Below are positions 36,458 through 46,040 of a stretch of 64,000 nt of DNA, one piece after another; positions within the stretch are counted from its first letter, which is position 1, and every line of letters starts with the position of its first letter. Made by a program: the position numbers and the translations under genes. The DNA is from Chitinophaga varians. Its GTDB lineage: Bacteria > Bacteroidota > Bacteroidia > Chitinophagales > Chitinophagaceae. Where the stretch lies: assembly GCF_014529945.1 (NCBI RefSeq), contig NZ_JACVFB010000003.1, forward strand, positions 744,001 through 808,000, in the 5' to 3' direction. Under the pieces are notes generated by a model. It did no database searches, had not been told where the DNA came from, and saw only the letters and a list, made by a program, of their open reading frames with translations.

Positions 36458-37225
36458 ATGGATACCCGTTCTTTTTCATTCAACGGACTGGCAGTTCACC
36501 ACTATCAAAAATATCCCGGCAGACCGGTCATCGTGTTCCTGCACGATTCCCTGGGCTGCACCGCTTTATGGCGCGAGTTTCCCCAACAACTGGCAGATGC
36601 TACCCAATGCAATGCGCTCATATACGACCGCCTCGGTTACGGCCTGTCAGCACCGATGCCCGCGGGCGAAAGGCCCGTCAGCTACATGGAAACGGAAGCA
36701 GCTACACTAAATGGATTACTCACGCATCTGGAAATGGAGCAGGTGATACTGTTCGGTCACAGCGATGGCGGCTCTATTGCTTTGATTACCGCCGGCAAGT
36801 ATCCCGAGCGGATAAAAGCCGTTATCTGTGAAGCAGCGCATATTTTCGTGGAAGATATAACGCTGAAGGGTATACGGGATGCCATGCATGTATATCAAAC
36901 TACGACCCTGCCACAACGCTTGCAAAAGTATCATGGCGACAAAACAGACGCGCTTTTCGCGGCATGGACAGAAACATGGACCCGCGCGGATTTCAGGGAT
37001 TGGAACATCGAACATTTCTTACCCGAAATTACTTGTCCACTGTTATTTATTCAGGGAGAAGCAGACGAATATGGAACGATGGCACAGGTGGAAAAAACCG
37101 TTAGTCAGGTGAGCGGTAATGCTTCACAGTATATTGTACCGGGCATCGGACATACGCCGCATAAAGAAGCCCCGGCATTGACGCTCGGGGCAGCTAAAGC
37201 ATTTATTGAAATGTTGGCATTTTAA
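36458..37225 (+). CDS. Alpha/beta hydrolase
   Basis: A 255-residue cytoplasmic alpha/beta-fold hydrolase without signal peptide. The oxyanion region is VFLHDSLGCTALW, the nucleophile elbow GHSDGGSIAL lies near residue 98 (Ser), the acid is in IQGEADEYG (about 202) and the His in GIGHTPHKE (about 232). No specific substrate can be named. It converges with the PaaK-like ligase gene, their 3' ends overlapping by 4 bp at 37222-37225. It may lie outside the pigment cluster, of which it marks the border. Confidence 0.88.
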   Translation: MDTRSFSFNGLAVHHYQKYPGRPVIVFLHDSLGCTALWREFPQQLADATQCNALIYDRLGYGLSAPMPAGERPVSYMETEAATLNGLLTHLEMEQVILFGHSDGGSIALITAGKYPERIKAVICEAAHIFVEDITLKGIRDAMHVYQTTTLPQRLQKYHGDKTDALFAAWTETWTRADFRDWNIEHFLPEITCPLLFIQGEADEYGTMAQVEKTVSQVSGNASQYIVPGIGHTPHKEAPALTLGAAKAFIEMLAF

Positions 37226-38514
37226 CTCCTATTATCCACAAACTTCACCGGCTTCCGGCTGTTCTCCGGAAACTGCATCCGCATAATATCCTGCTGGCCG
37301 CAATACTTCACTTGTGGTATCACCCTTAATTTAGCCTGCAGATAGGATTTGATCTTCCGGTCCATTTCCTCTGACTCTTCTGTGGGCCAAACGTGCATCA
37401 GTATTTCGTCGGTGCCGAGTTCATTGGAATATACTTCCACCACAAACTCTTTCACTTCTTCCATATCGTTGAGCAGGTCGAACAGGGCAGGCGGATATAA
37501 TGTAGTGCCTTTGTATTTGATCATTTGTTTTTTCCTGCCGATAACCGGAGACAGTCGCAGCGTATGTCTTCCGCAGCTGCATATTTCGTCGTGATACTGG
37601 CAGATATCGCCGGTTTTATAGCGAAGCAGCGGCATACCTTCCACGCCCAGCGTGGTGATGGTTACTTCTCCTTCCTGTCCCGGGGCCACGGGCTGGTTGT
37701 TTTCATCCAGCAGTTCCACATAGAGCAATTCAGGATGATGATGCCCGCCTTTGCCTGCTTTACATTCGGTGAAGGCCGTTTGCATTTCTGTGGAGGCATA
37801 GGTGGAATAGAGCTGGATATTCCACTGCTCGGTGATCTTCTTGCCCAGCACGTTGAGCGAGAAATCGGTGTTACGGATATTTTCACCGATACAAACTGCT
37901 TTACGGACAGACGTCTCGTTGATGTTGATATTATGCTCCCTGGCGTAGGCTATCAGTTTCACGATGAAAGAAGGCACGCCTACGATAGTGGTAGGTTTGA
38001 TGCGCTGAATATTCTCCCACTGCATGCTGGGCACGCCCGGGCCTACGCGCAGCACGCCGGCGCCCAGTTTGCGGATACCGTTGTAATAAGCCATACCGGC
38101 CATAAACTGACGGTCCAGCGTCAGCATCAGCTGGAAAATATCGCTATCGGTACCATCGGCGCAGCAGAAGGAGATGTATTCGTTATAGCTGAGGCGTTGC
38201 AGGTCTTTCTCTGTGAGCGCAATGATCACCGGACGCCCTAAAGTACCGGAGGTAGTGGTATATTCCGCGATATGGCTTTTATCTACGCAAAGGAACTCCC
38301 AGTTATGCTCCTGCAGCTCCTGTTTGGTTACCGGAGGGATGAGGCTGAACGCTTCCAGGGAACGGACTTTATCAGGGTGTATGTCATGTTGTTTGAACCA
38401 CGATCTGTAGAAGGGAGAAAACTCACGCAGATAGCCGAGCAGCCTCAGGACTTCCTTCTCCTGAAATGCCCTGATGGCGGCTTTTGACTGTAGTTCTATA
38501 TCGGGAATGTACAT
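37222..38514 (-). CDS. PaaK-like AMP-forming aryl-acid ligase
   Basis: A 430-residue adenylate-forming enzyme similar to phenylacetate-CoA ligase. The phosphate loop is TTTSGTLGRPV near residue 88, YASTEMQ follows near 238 and RYKTGDIC near 300. The Cys-rich patch CSCGRH is typical of the PaaK group. In aryl-polyene and flexirubin systems an acyl ligase loads the aromatic starter acid made by the ammonia lyase onto CoA or an ACP. That role is inferred here from cluster context. It is the last gene of the 26-kb minus-strand run, 12 bp after acpS. Confidence 0.88.
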   Translation of the reverse strand: MYIPDIELQSKAAIRAFQEKEVLRLLGYLREFSPFYRSWFKQHDIHPDKVRSLEAFSLIPPVTKQELQEHNWEFLCVDKSHIAEYTTTSGTLGRPVIIALTEKDLQRLSYNEYISFCCADGTDSDIFQLMLTLDRQFMAGMAYYNGIRKLGAGVLRVGPGVPSMQWENIQRIKPTTIVGVPSFIVKLIAYAREHNININETSVRKAVCIGENIRNTDFSLNVLGKKITEQWNIQLYSTYASTEMQTAFTECKAGKGGHHHPELLYVELLDENNQPVAPGQEGEVTITTLGVEGMPLLRYKTGDICQYHDEICSCGRHTLRLSPVIGRKKQMIKYKGTTLYPPALFDLLNDMEEVKEFVVEVYSNELGTDEILMHVWPTEESEEMDRKIKSYLQAKLRVIPQVKYCGQQDIMRMQFPENSRKPVKFVDNRS

Positions 38515-38526
38515 ATGTTACGATAT

Positions 38527-38898
38527 TCAGCTTTCAAGAATTACCATTGCCACGGCAGCATTTTTTTCATGTGACAAGGACACCCATATTTTTTTAACAC
38601 CCAGCGATGTAAACCGGGCATTGTCTGTCAGCAGAAACAGTTCCGGTTTTCCGGCCGCATCGTTGCGGACCTCTATTTCATTAAAGTTCACGCCGCCGTT
38701 GCCCCAGCCGGTGCCCAATGCTTTCAGGAATGCTTCCTTCGCGGCAAAGCGGGCGGCATAACTCTCCTGTGGCGCTGCCTGCTGCTCACAGTAAGCGATC
38801 TCCAATGGCGTAAACACGAGGTCGCGAAAACTGCTTTTAGCCAGTCTTGCTGCGATACGCGCTACATCCGTGATATCTGTGCCTATACCAACAATCAT
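38527..38898 (-). CDS. acpS: Holo-ACP synthase / 4'-phosphopantetheinyl transferase
   Basis: A 123-residue AcpS-type transferase that installs the phosphopantetheine arm on acyl carrier proteins. The start MIVGIGTDITDVARI holds Asp8 of the Mg site, and RFAAKEAFLKALG (about residues 49-61) holds the second acidic ligand Glu. Length and motifs fit trimeric AcpS. Its place inside the pigment operon, overlapping the C45 gene by 4 bp, suggests it serves the two ACPs encoded at 51926 and 59147, though it could be the only AcpS in the cell. Confidence 0.92.
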   Translation of the reverse strand: MIVGIGTDITDVARIAARLAKSSFRDLVFTPLEIAYCEQQAAPQESYAARFAAKEAFLKALGTGWGNGGVNFNEIEVRNDAAGKPELFLLTDNARFTSLGVKKIWVSLSHEKNAAVAMVILES

Positions 38899-40583
38899 TT
38901 CTTTGACAGTTTAGCATTGCATTGTTCCAGCTGTTTGCGGATATGCATTTCCTCGCCTTTGGTGGCTATCACCTTGGTGAGCGCTGTTTCATAGTATTGT
39001 TTTGCTTCCGCGAAGTTACCTTTTTTGAAATCGTAATCACCTGCCAGCACATAAGTGTGATAATACTCCGGATTGGAGGTGACCAGTGCTTTGGTATCGA
39101 TGTCTTTGCCATCCTGCAGTGCTGCTTTCAGCTGGCGGTATACTTTAAAGGAAGTGTATTCGTTGGTCAGCAGGAAACTGTCGGCAGGAACACGCTGTAC
39201 ACTATCGTATACTTCATGATCACTATCGAGGCCATGCATGCTGAAGATTTTATTCAGATCGTATGCCACAAACTGCCCCAGCTGCCATGGCGCGGCAGAT
39301 ACCCACACCATTTTTTTCTTCGGCTCAAACACGATGGCATGATGCGCAATGAACTGGTTGATCGCCTTTTCATTGCCCAAACCGATATTGGCGCCGTGCA
39401 GCCCTTTGCGGTCGCGCAGTATGTTGATGGTCTTCTGCACCGTGTTAGGCCCGTTTTCTTTCAGCAACTCGTTTAAACGTTCGTAACGATATTCCGAAGC
39501 GCTTTCTTTGATTTGTAATTTGTTGGATTCCAGGCTACCGAGTGAATCGCCCTGAAAGTGATTGGTGCAGGTGATGAAGTTCTTTTTAGGATCATAGAGG
39601 TCCATGCCTTCCGGGGTCTTTTCGATCACGACTGCTTTGTTATCTTCCGCGGAGCCGATCAGGAAGGATTCAGACACAAACATCTTTCTCTTTTGTGCGA
39701 TGGCCCAGGCTTCCTGTATGTTACGGGCGTATTGCAGTATTTCCCTGGCCACCAGCGACACAGGCGTGGCAGCGCCGGTAGGCACGCTGGTTTTGGCGGC
39801 ATTAATCGTCACGGTGAGTCCCTTGTCGTTCATGCCGGATACGACGCCGGTAAAACCGCCCCAGGTAACAAACATGAAGTTATGGCCCTTATCGGGGTGA
39901 TAAAACACCACCATTTTATCCTCGGCGAACTTGTCGCCCATGTAGAAGTCAAAATTGCGGCCGATAATCAGATTACTGTCGGCAGAATTGCTGTTCCACG
40001 TACCGAAAGAGGTGCAGCCTACCAGCATCATGCCTTGCAGGGCATGGCCGATATCGTGGGCGCCGTGGTAGTTCATGAGCCTTTCATAGTTGCTGCCAAT
40101 GAAGTCGTAACCGGCAGCCGCTGAGAAAGATTCTCCATAGATCTCCTCCTTGAATTCCTCCGCCACATGATCACTCAGGTTTCTGTTGAACCAACCGATG
40201 AAATATTTCAGGAAGTGGAGATAAGACGCAGAAGGGATCATTTTGCGGATCTGTTCCACAAAAACATCTTCCTGATGACGGATCAGTTCACCGGACAACT
40301 TCCCATTGATCACTCCTCTTTCGAAAGGAGCGCCTTCCACATACATCTCATACAGCCCGCTGTTGCTTTTACGGAACCAGTTATTGCCAATGGTCCAGGC
40401 GGTGCTGTCCAGCGCTTTGCGTTGTAGCTGCAAGGCCGATTGATCGGCTATCTGCGGCGGTGTCATCCGGCTGACAGACACCAGGTATATGGCCAGCGCA
40501 ACGAACAACAACAGGATGGCGCCAAACGTATATAACAGCACCCGCCCCAGTCTCCGCCATCCGCTTCTTTTTTTCTTTTCCAC
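38895..40583 (-). CDS. C45-family Ntn-hydrolase/acyltransferase with membrane anchor
   Basis: A 562-residue protein with one N-terminal membrane segment (about residues 13-33). A domain related to acyl-CoA:6-aminopenicillanate acyltransferase and phospholipase-B-like Ntn hydrolases follows. The probable nucleophile is the Cys in VGCTSFGTW near residue 190, preceded by Gly as in self-cleaving members. GRNFDFY and the later SFLIGSAEDNKAVVIEKTPE are family-like. The last 100 residues look helical and TPR-like (YHTYVLAGDYDFKKGNFAEA). In the cluster it could form or break the ester or amide that finishes the pigment. That is inference. Confidence 0.82.
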   Translation of the reverse strand: MEKKKRSGWRRLGRVLLYTFGAILLLFVALAIYLVSVSRMTPPQIADQSALQLQRKALDSTAWTIGNNWFRKSNSGLYEMYVEGAPFERGVINGKLSGELIRHQEDVFVEQIRKMIPSASYLHFLKYFIGWFNRNLSDHVAEEFKEEIYGESFSAAAGYDFIGSNYERLMNYHGAHDIGHALQGMMLVGCTSFGTWNSNSADSNLIIGRNFDFYMGDKFAEDKMVVFYHPDKGHNFMFVTWGGFTGVVSGMNDKGLTVTINAAKTSVPTGAATPVSLVAREILQYARNIQEAWAIAQKRKMFVSESFLIGSAEDNKAVVIEKTPEGMDLYDPKKNFITCTNHFQGDSLGSLESNKLQIKESASEYRYERLNELLKENGPNTVQKTINILRDRKGLHGANIGLGNEKAINQFIAHHAIVFEPKKKMVWVSAAPWQLGQFVAYDLNKIFSMHGLDSDHEVYDSVQRVPADSFLLTNEYTSFKVYRQLKAALQDGKDIDTKALVTSNPEYYHTYVLAGDYDFKKGNFAEAKQYYETALTKVIATKGEEMHIRKQLEQCNAKLSKK

Positions 40584-40585
40584 TT

Positions 40586-42103
40586 TTATTTGAGTATTGA
40601 CTGATTAATTTCTTCTACCAAAAATTCCATTCCCAGTAGTTCTGCGGAAGTGATCACACTGCTCATGGTCACCCCTAAAATACCATGCAAGTTCAGGTTT
40701 TGCCCGGTAAGATACAAATTAGACAACCGGGTACGGGCCGAAACCATGGTCCGTAGCGGGTCTGCACTATCTTTCAGGATACCGTACATGCTGCCGTCGC
40801 TGGTACCGATATAATCCCGGTAGGAAAGCGGAGTAGCCACGGAATACGACTGCACACAGTGGCGGAAGTCCGGGAATTTTTGCGCTACCGCCGCCATCAG
40901 CTGCTCTGCCTTTTGTACTTTAAAAGCCTCATAGTCAGCCCCTCTGCCGGATTCCATCCTATCGGTATTAAAAGTATGCTGCCAGGGCGCCAGCTCGTCG
41001 TAACGCATATATGTCATCACGGAAAGGCAGTCGGCATACTTTTCATGCCGGGAGCTGGCAGATACGTAAATGGCGTAGGTCTGCGGCCATTGGTCCGGTG
41101 TACAATCAATCCCTGCCCAGGCATCATCTGTGGCATGGTGGTAGTAGTTATGATTGAGATAGGGAAATGTACCGGGCTTCAATACCACATTGAGTACAAA
41201 AGCCCCGGTGGAATTCTCCAGATGCTGCATACGGGTACGGTAAGCACCGCGTATGGCATCGCTCTCTGTGATGGCTGTTGTCTGGGCGGGATGCAGGTTG
41301 GAAATAAAATAATCGGCGCTCGCCTTTTCTCCGCTTTCCAGCACCACATGGTCCACCCGGTCTCCCTGGCCAACGATCCTCCGCACTTCGGTATTACGAA
41401 TAACAGTTCCGCCATTTTCGGTAATGCACCGGCACAGCAGGCGGGCTATCTGCGAGCCGCCATCCACACATTTCCAGGAACTCTGCATATAGCTGTTTAA
41501 CACCAACGCATGTACGTAAAAAGGTGTTTTATCCTTTACGCCGGCGTATAACAGGTTATTGCCTGCCAACACCTGCTGTAGTCTGTAATTGTCGGTAAAA
41601 CCTTCGATCACGCTGGCGGCATTCAATGGCAGCACGCTGCGTTTTTCGTCATAGTCGCCCAGCCGCAGGTTGTACAGCGGGAACTTGCTGCACACTTCGC
41701 TGATCTTATCGCAATAGGCATGCAGGGCGTCGGTTTCCCCCGGAAAATCGGCCGCCAGGGTGCGGATAAATTGGTCCCTGCCCTGCGCCATCCGGTATAC
41801 TTTATCTTCTGTGCCCAAATTGATATGGTCGAAGCCGTCGGTGTCCATCCGTTTCAGCTTCAGCTTGTCCATAATGCCCAGATAGGAGAATATTTTGTAC
41901 AGGTTCTCACCCTGCCCCAGTCCGCCGATATAGTGCACACCGGAGTCGAAGATGACTTTGTCGCGGGAAAAGGTTTGCAAACAACCACCTGGCTGGCGAT
42001 TCTTTTCGTATATGCGTACTTTATAACCATTCCGGCTGAGGATGGCTCCACATACCAGTCCGCCAAGACCACTGCCGATAATGATCACATCATAGTTGTG
42101 CAT
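40586..42103 (-). CDS. Phytoene-dehydrogenase-like FAD oxidoreductase
   Basis: I start at the Met at 42103 (MHNYDVIIIGSGLGGL), 505 residues, because the dinucleotide-binding motif GSGLGG at 10-15 should be close to the N-terminus. The open frame extends 10 residues further. It belongs to the CrtI/retinol-saturase group: YEKNRQPGGCLQTF (FAD contact) and the C-terminal segment NLYLTGQNLNLHGILG. It could desaturate, saturate or isomerise the polyene chain. It overlaps the end of the MMPL gene by 14 bp, so the two are co-translated. Confidence 0.88.
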   Translation of the reverse strand: MHNYDVIIIGSGLGGLVCGAILSRNGYKVRIYEKNRQPGGCLQTFSRDKVIFDSGVHYIGGLGQGENLYKIFSYLGIMDKLKLKRMDTDGFDHINLGTEDKVYRMAQGRDQFIRTLAADFPGETDALHAYCDKISEVCSKFPLYNLRLGDYDEKRSVLPLNAASVIEGFTDNYRLQQVLAGNNLLYAGVKDKTPFYVHALVLNSYMQSSWKCVDGGSQIARLLCRCITENGGTVIRNTEVRRIVGQGDRVDHVVLESGEKASADYFISNLHPAQTTAITESDAIRGAYRTRMQHLENSTGAFVLNVVLKPGTFPYLNHNYYHHATDDAWAGIDCTPDQWPQTYAIYVSASSRHEKYADCLSVMTYMRYDELAPWQHTFNTDRMESGRGADYEAFKVQKAEQLMAAVAQKFPDFRHCVQSYSVATPLSYRDYIGTSDGSMYGILKDSADPLRTMVSARTRLSNLYLTGQNLNLHGILGVTMSSVITSAELLGMEFLVEEINQSILK

Positions 42104-45100
42104 AATTTTTTTGGGGGGATTTTTTAATAACAAATATTACATTGGATGTATAACGGGTATTGTCTATTTCTTCTGCTACTGCTCCATATTTGCTTACCAG
42201 ACCACGCACATGCGTGGCTGAAAAGAACGATAATTCCTTGTTCTTCGTCTTATTAAATCCTATTACCCGGGTTGATAAAAATTCAGTAAATCTTGTGCCT
42301 TCGTGCCGCCTGGCTTTGTCTGCATCACCGTCCCGTACCACGATCACACCGTCGGGCGTGAGCCTGCTGATGCACTGTTGCAGCAGCTGTTCCTGCTCGT
42401 CAGGTTGCAGGTAATGCAGCACATCGCTCAGAATGAAGGCATCATATTTTTCGAACGGTGTAGCTGAAATATCACCGTGGATGAATTGCAGGTTCTGTGG
42501 TTTAGCGTAACCATGGGCCGCAGTGATAATTTTTTCTTCGTCATAGTCTATGCCGGTAATCTCCCGGCCTGGCGCCGCATAGGCCAGCATATAACTCATA
42601 AAACCATATCCACAGCCAAGGTCCAGGATACGGCCTTCTGTAGGCAGCAGCTGATGAAACAGTTCATAATTGCGTTCCAGGCTGGTTTTTACTTTCATAT
42701 ACCATTCCAGCACAGGTCCTTTATAGATAAAGTTGTATTTCAGCTGCTCCCGGAAATAAGAAGGTATTTCTATCTCCTGGCGCAGGTTTTCATATTCCTG
42801 TTTAAAATAACGGCTGATAGATTTCGTACGGGCGCTGTAGTTATCTCCCCAGCGCTGATCTTCCGGCGTAATGCGCGGCAGGTACTTCACCGTCACGTGA
42901 CCGTCTTTCAACAGGAAATCGCCTTTCGACATCGTGTAGGCGGTGCCGTGAATAACGATCGGCAGAATATCCAGGCCCAGTTGTTCTGCAATATAGAAAG
43001 CGCCTTTGTGGAAACGCTTGATTACCGGGTCAGGAGAGCGCGTACCTTCCGGATACACCACGATGGAATATCCTTCTGCCACACGTGCTTTCAGCTTATC
43101 AATAGCACCTTCCGCCCCATCTGCCACCGGATAGTAGTCGGCCAGCCGTACCACGGCGCCGAATACCGGCGACCGCCACACCCACTGGTTGGTGAGCAGA
43201 ATCACTTTCGGATGCAGCATGGTAGACACCAGAATATCCAGGAAGGACTGATGGTTGCTGATGATCACTGCCGGCTTTTTCAACTGCTCGTTGTCCGGAT
43301 TGATAATACGTTTCTTTACGTTGGTCATGATATACAATACACTGTGTGTATAGGCAGACAGGATACGGTGATACAGCAGCTTGCCCTTTTCTTTATTGAC
43401 CGGATTAAGACGGATCAGGATATTACCCAGCAGCGTCATGATCAGACAGCCGATGGTGAAGTACAGGAATGAAAATACGGACAGCACCCAACCTTTGAAG
43501 GTCCAGGGCGCATAGCCTTTGTTCACGCGGTTGGTGATCAGCCAGTTGAACAGCACCGGTATCATCACCTGAGAAATCAATACCACGGTGCCGATACCGA
43601 TAATGGAAATCAGCGCTATCGACTTCAGCGACGGATGTTGCGCGAAGATCAGTACACCCAGTCCCAGAATAGTAGTGATAGCGGAAAGGAAGATAGAGGA
43701 TTTGAAAGACGACAGGGTTTTCCTGCCGGTTTTGTATTCCTGCAACAGCCCATCCATCATAAATATGCTGTAATCATCTCCCAAACCAAAAATAAAGGTA
43801 GACAGGATGATGTTGACAATATTAAACTTGATACCGAACAATCCCATGATGCCCAATATCCACACCCAGCTGAGTGCCATCGGGATAAAGGTGATCAGCG
43901 CCAGCTCTATGCGGCCGTATGACAGCAACAGGGCCAGGAACACCAGTGTGGAGGTCATCCAGGCGATGCTGTTGAATTCATCTTTGATCACTTCCACCAA
44001 TCGGTTGGCAGCGTATTGTTTATCCAGTACGGTGGTATGTGCATGCTGATCGAGGGCCGCGTACACTTCTTTTTTACGCGCCGGGTCTACTTTCAGCAGC
44101 GTTACAATAGAAGTACGGCCGTTCTTCTCGATGATAAAATCACCCAGTGTGCCTTTGCGGAAGGTTTCCAGATCTTCCTTCGCCATAGGCTGATAAGGTG
44201 TATTCAGCAAGGCAGCAAACCTATCGAAAGCGGTAGCGCTGAAGCCCACTGCTGCGCCGTGGCTGCGGAGCCAGGTAAGCAGCTGCGCCTGTTTTTCCGG
44301 CGTCCAGTAATGTTTCCAGCGTTCTATGCGGGCCTGTTGTTCTTTCTCAGACAACAGCAGCGTTTGCACGCCGGCATATTTTTTCACTATACCAGCTGTC
44401 TGCAGTCGGCTAATGGCGGGCGTCAGTTGTTCCGTGTTTTCCAGTGCCGCTTCCAGGTTGTCGCCGTCAGACACCACATACACAGACTGCGCCGTATAGG
44501 CATTGATGTTATTCAGGTGTGCTTCTGCGGCCTTCAGCTCCGGCGACATGAAGTTCATCCGCATCATGTCACTTTCAAAAGACACGTTGCGGGCGGTAAA
44601 GAAAAACACGATCGTCAGCAGGAAGATAGCGCCCACCAGATATTTATTGCGCTCCGGCCTGAGCGCGGAGAAGCGGTCCAGCCAGTTGTCATGATGCTCC
44701 GCCGGTTGGCTGCTTTTTTTGCCCAGCACAATCCAGTGCGGCAGGAAGATCAGGGAGAACAGCGCGGCGCCTACCAGGCTAAGGGCGGCAAACAGCCCTA
44801 CGTCGCGCAGCATCGGTGAGCCCAGAAACTGTAAACAGAGAAAACCGCCGATGGTGGTGAAGCTACCCAGCGTCATGGGCGTGGCCAGATCGGCAATCAC
44901 TTCCCGGATGTCGGCAGTATGGCGATAGTGATTGAACACATGCAGCGAATAGTTCACCGCAATGCCCAGCACCACAGCGCCCGCGCCCAATGCCATCACG
45001 GCAATATGTCCTTTGAGCAGGTAAATGCAGGCCAGGGAAAACAGTCCGCCGAAGATCACCGGCAGCATCACCACTACGGGAGCCCGTTTCTTCCGGAAGA

Positions 45101-45965
45101 ACAACGCTATCAACGCTACCAGTAGTACAATGGTGATGCCCTGCGTAAGCAGTGTGTCCTGCCGCAGCTGCGTGGCATTGCCGGCAGAAACAGCGGTACC
45201 ACCGAAATAGCTGACGCTCACGTCAGGGAATTGGCGGGAAAGGCTGTCTTTGATATTATCCAGTCCCGCCAGGAACTTAGCATTGATTTTCGTAGCACCG
45301 GGAGGGTTAGCCGGTGTAATAAATATCATCAGATGACGGTGGTCTTTCGTCATCACATAGTTATCGTACAATTCAAACTGATCATCGTACTGAAGGTGTT
45401 GCAGCTTTTTGATGCCTATCCAGGAAATACCCACGGGGTCCGCCTGTATTACTTTCTTCAGTACCAGCCCTGCGGGGGAGATCAGCGTATTGTAATCGTA
45501 TTGCAGGGAACGTTGCAATTGCTCCGGCGCCAGCAGGCTATCTATTTTCGTATAGTCGCCCGATTCCAGGAAGATGGGCAGATTTTTCTGGATGAGGTCC
45601 ATCATGCCTATTACCTGAGCATCTTCTGTTTGCCCCTGTATCTGACGGATGTAAGGCGACAACTGGCTACCGGCGGAGGCCACCAGGGAAGCGGCGCAGG
45701 CGGTAAGGCTATCCGGCAGCGGCGCTTTGCTGGTATCCTTCCAGGACAGCGTCACCACCAGTTTATCGGCAAATTTGGAATCCTGGAAAACCTGCTGCAA
45801 CTTATCCAACTTCTTGTCCTGCGGCAGTATTTTGGTAATATCTTCTTCCAGCCTGATACGCGACGCGAAAAAGCCAACCAGCACAAAGCTTATGATGGTA
45901 CAACACCATAACGCCAGCTTGTGACGGTCAAAAAAATTATAAATCGCTACGAAAAGACTGCTCAT
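42090..45965 (-). CDS. Trifunctional MMPL transporter / lysophospholipid acyltransferase / SAM methyltransferase
   Basis: A single 1291-residue frame holds three domains. Residues 1 to about 860 form an RND-type MMPL exporter with a large periplasmic loop after the first membrane helix, a second loop after about residue 430, and two helix bundles. Residues about 880-1060 are a PlsC-like acyltransferase (NHQSFLD near 901 as HX4D, and YPEGTRSPD near 971). Residues about 1090-1291 are a class I methyltransferase (ILDLGCGYGF near 1111). Such fusions accompany flexirubin and aryl-polyene clusters, where the exporter is thought to carry the lipid-like pigment across the inner membrane. Roles of the enzyme domains are inferred. 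Confidence 0.93.
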   Translation of the reverse strand: MSSLFVAIYNFFDRHKLALWCCTIISFVLVGFFASRIRLEEDITKILPQDKKLDKLQQVFQDSKFADKLVVTLSWKDTSKAPLPDSLTACAASLVASAGSQLSPYIRQIQGQTEDAQVIGMMDLIQKNLPIFLESGDYTKIDSLLAPEQLQRSLQYDYNTLISPAGLVLKKVIQADPVGISWIGIKKLQHLQYDDQFELYDNYVMTKDHRHLMIFITPANPPGATKINAKFLAGLDNIKDSLSRQFPDVSVSYFGGTAVSAGNATQLRQDTLLTQGITIVLLVALIALFFRKKRAPVVVMLPVIFGGLFSLACIYLLKGHIAVMALGAGAVVLGIAVNYSLHVFNHYRHTADIREVIADLATPMTLGSFTTIGGFLCLQFLGSPMLRDVGLFAALSLVGAALFSLIFLPHWIVLGKKSSQPAEHHDNWLDRFSALRPERNKYLVGAIFLLTIVFFFTARNVSFESDMMRMNFMSPELKAAEAHLNNINAYTAQSVYVVSDGDNLEAALENTEQLTPAISRLQTAGIVKKYAGVQTLLLSEKEQQARIERWKHYWTPEKQAQLLTWLRSHGAAVGFSATAFDRFAALLNTPYQPMAKEDLETFRKGTLGDFIIEKNGRTSIVTLLKVDPARKKEVYAALDQHAHTTVLDKQYAANRLVEVIKDEFNSIAWMTSTLVFLALLLSYGRIELALITFIPMALSWVWILGIMGLFGIKFNIVNIILSTFIFGLGDDYSIFMMDGLLQEYKTGRKTLSSFKSSIFLSAITTILGLGVLIFAQHPSLKSIALISIIGIGTVVLISQVMIPVLFNWLITNRVNKGYAPWTFKGWVLSVFSFLYFTIGCLIMTLLGNILIRLNPVNKEKGKLLYHRILSAYTHSVLYIMTNVKKRIINPDNEQLKKPAVIISNHQSFLDILVSTMLHPKVILLTNQWVWRSPVFGAVVRLADYYPVADGAEGAIDKLKARVAEGYSIVVYPEGTRSPDPVIKRFHKGAFYIAEQLGLDILPIVIHGTAYTMSKGDFLLKDGHVTVKYLPRITPEDQRWGDNYSARTKSISRYFKQEYENLRQEIEIPSYFREQLKYNFIYKGPVLEWYMKVKTSLERNYELFHQLLPTEGRILDLGCGYGFMSYMLAYAAPGREITGIDYDEEKIITAAHGYAKPQNLQFIHGDISATPFEKYDAFILSDVLHYLQPDEQEQLLQQCISRLTPDGVIVVRDGDADKARRHEGTRFTEFLSTRVIGFNKTKNKELSFFSATHVRGLVSKYGAVAEEIDNTRYTSNVIFVIKKSPQKNYAQL

Positions 45966-46036
45966 ATATGAATCAATTACGAATTACGAATTAGGAATTA
46001 CGAGTGGTGAAGCCATTAGTAATAGACAATTCGTAA
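45966..46036. repeat. ATTACGA-type repeat element (inverted)
   Basis: Left arm at about 45974-46003 repeats AATTACGA with variants. A short complement AATTCGTAA lies at 46028-46036. It fills the gap between the MMPL and glycosyltransferase genes. Confidence 0.5.
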
Positions 46037-46040
46037 GTAT

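Noticed and set aside
42477..43472. 331-codon open frame antisense to the MMPL fusion gene
   Set aside because: It overlaps conserved acyltransferase and methyltransferase motifs on the other strand and has no features of its own.
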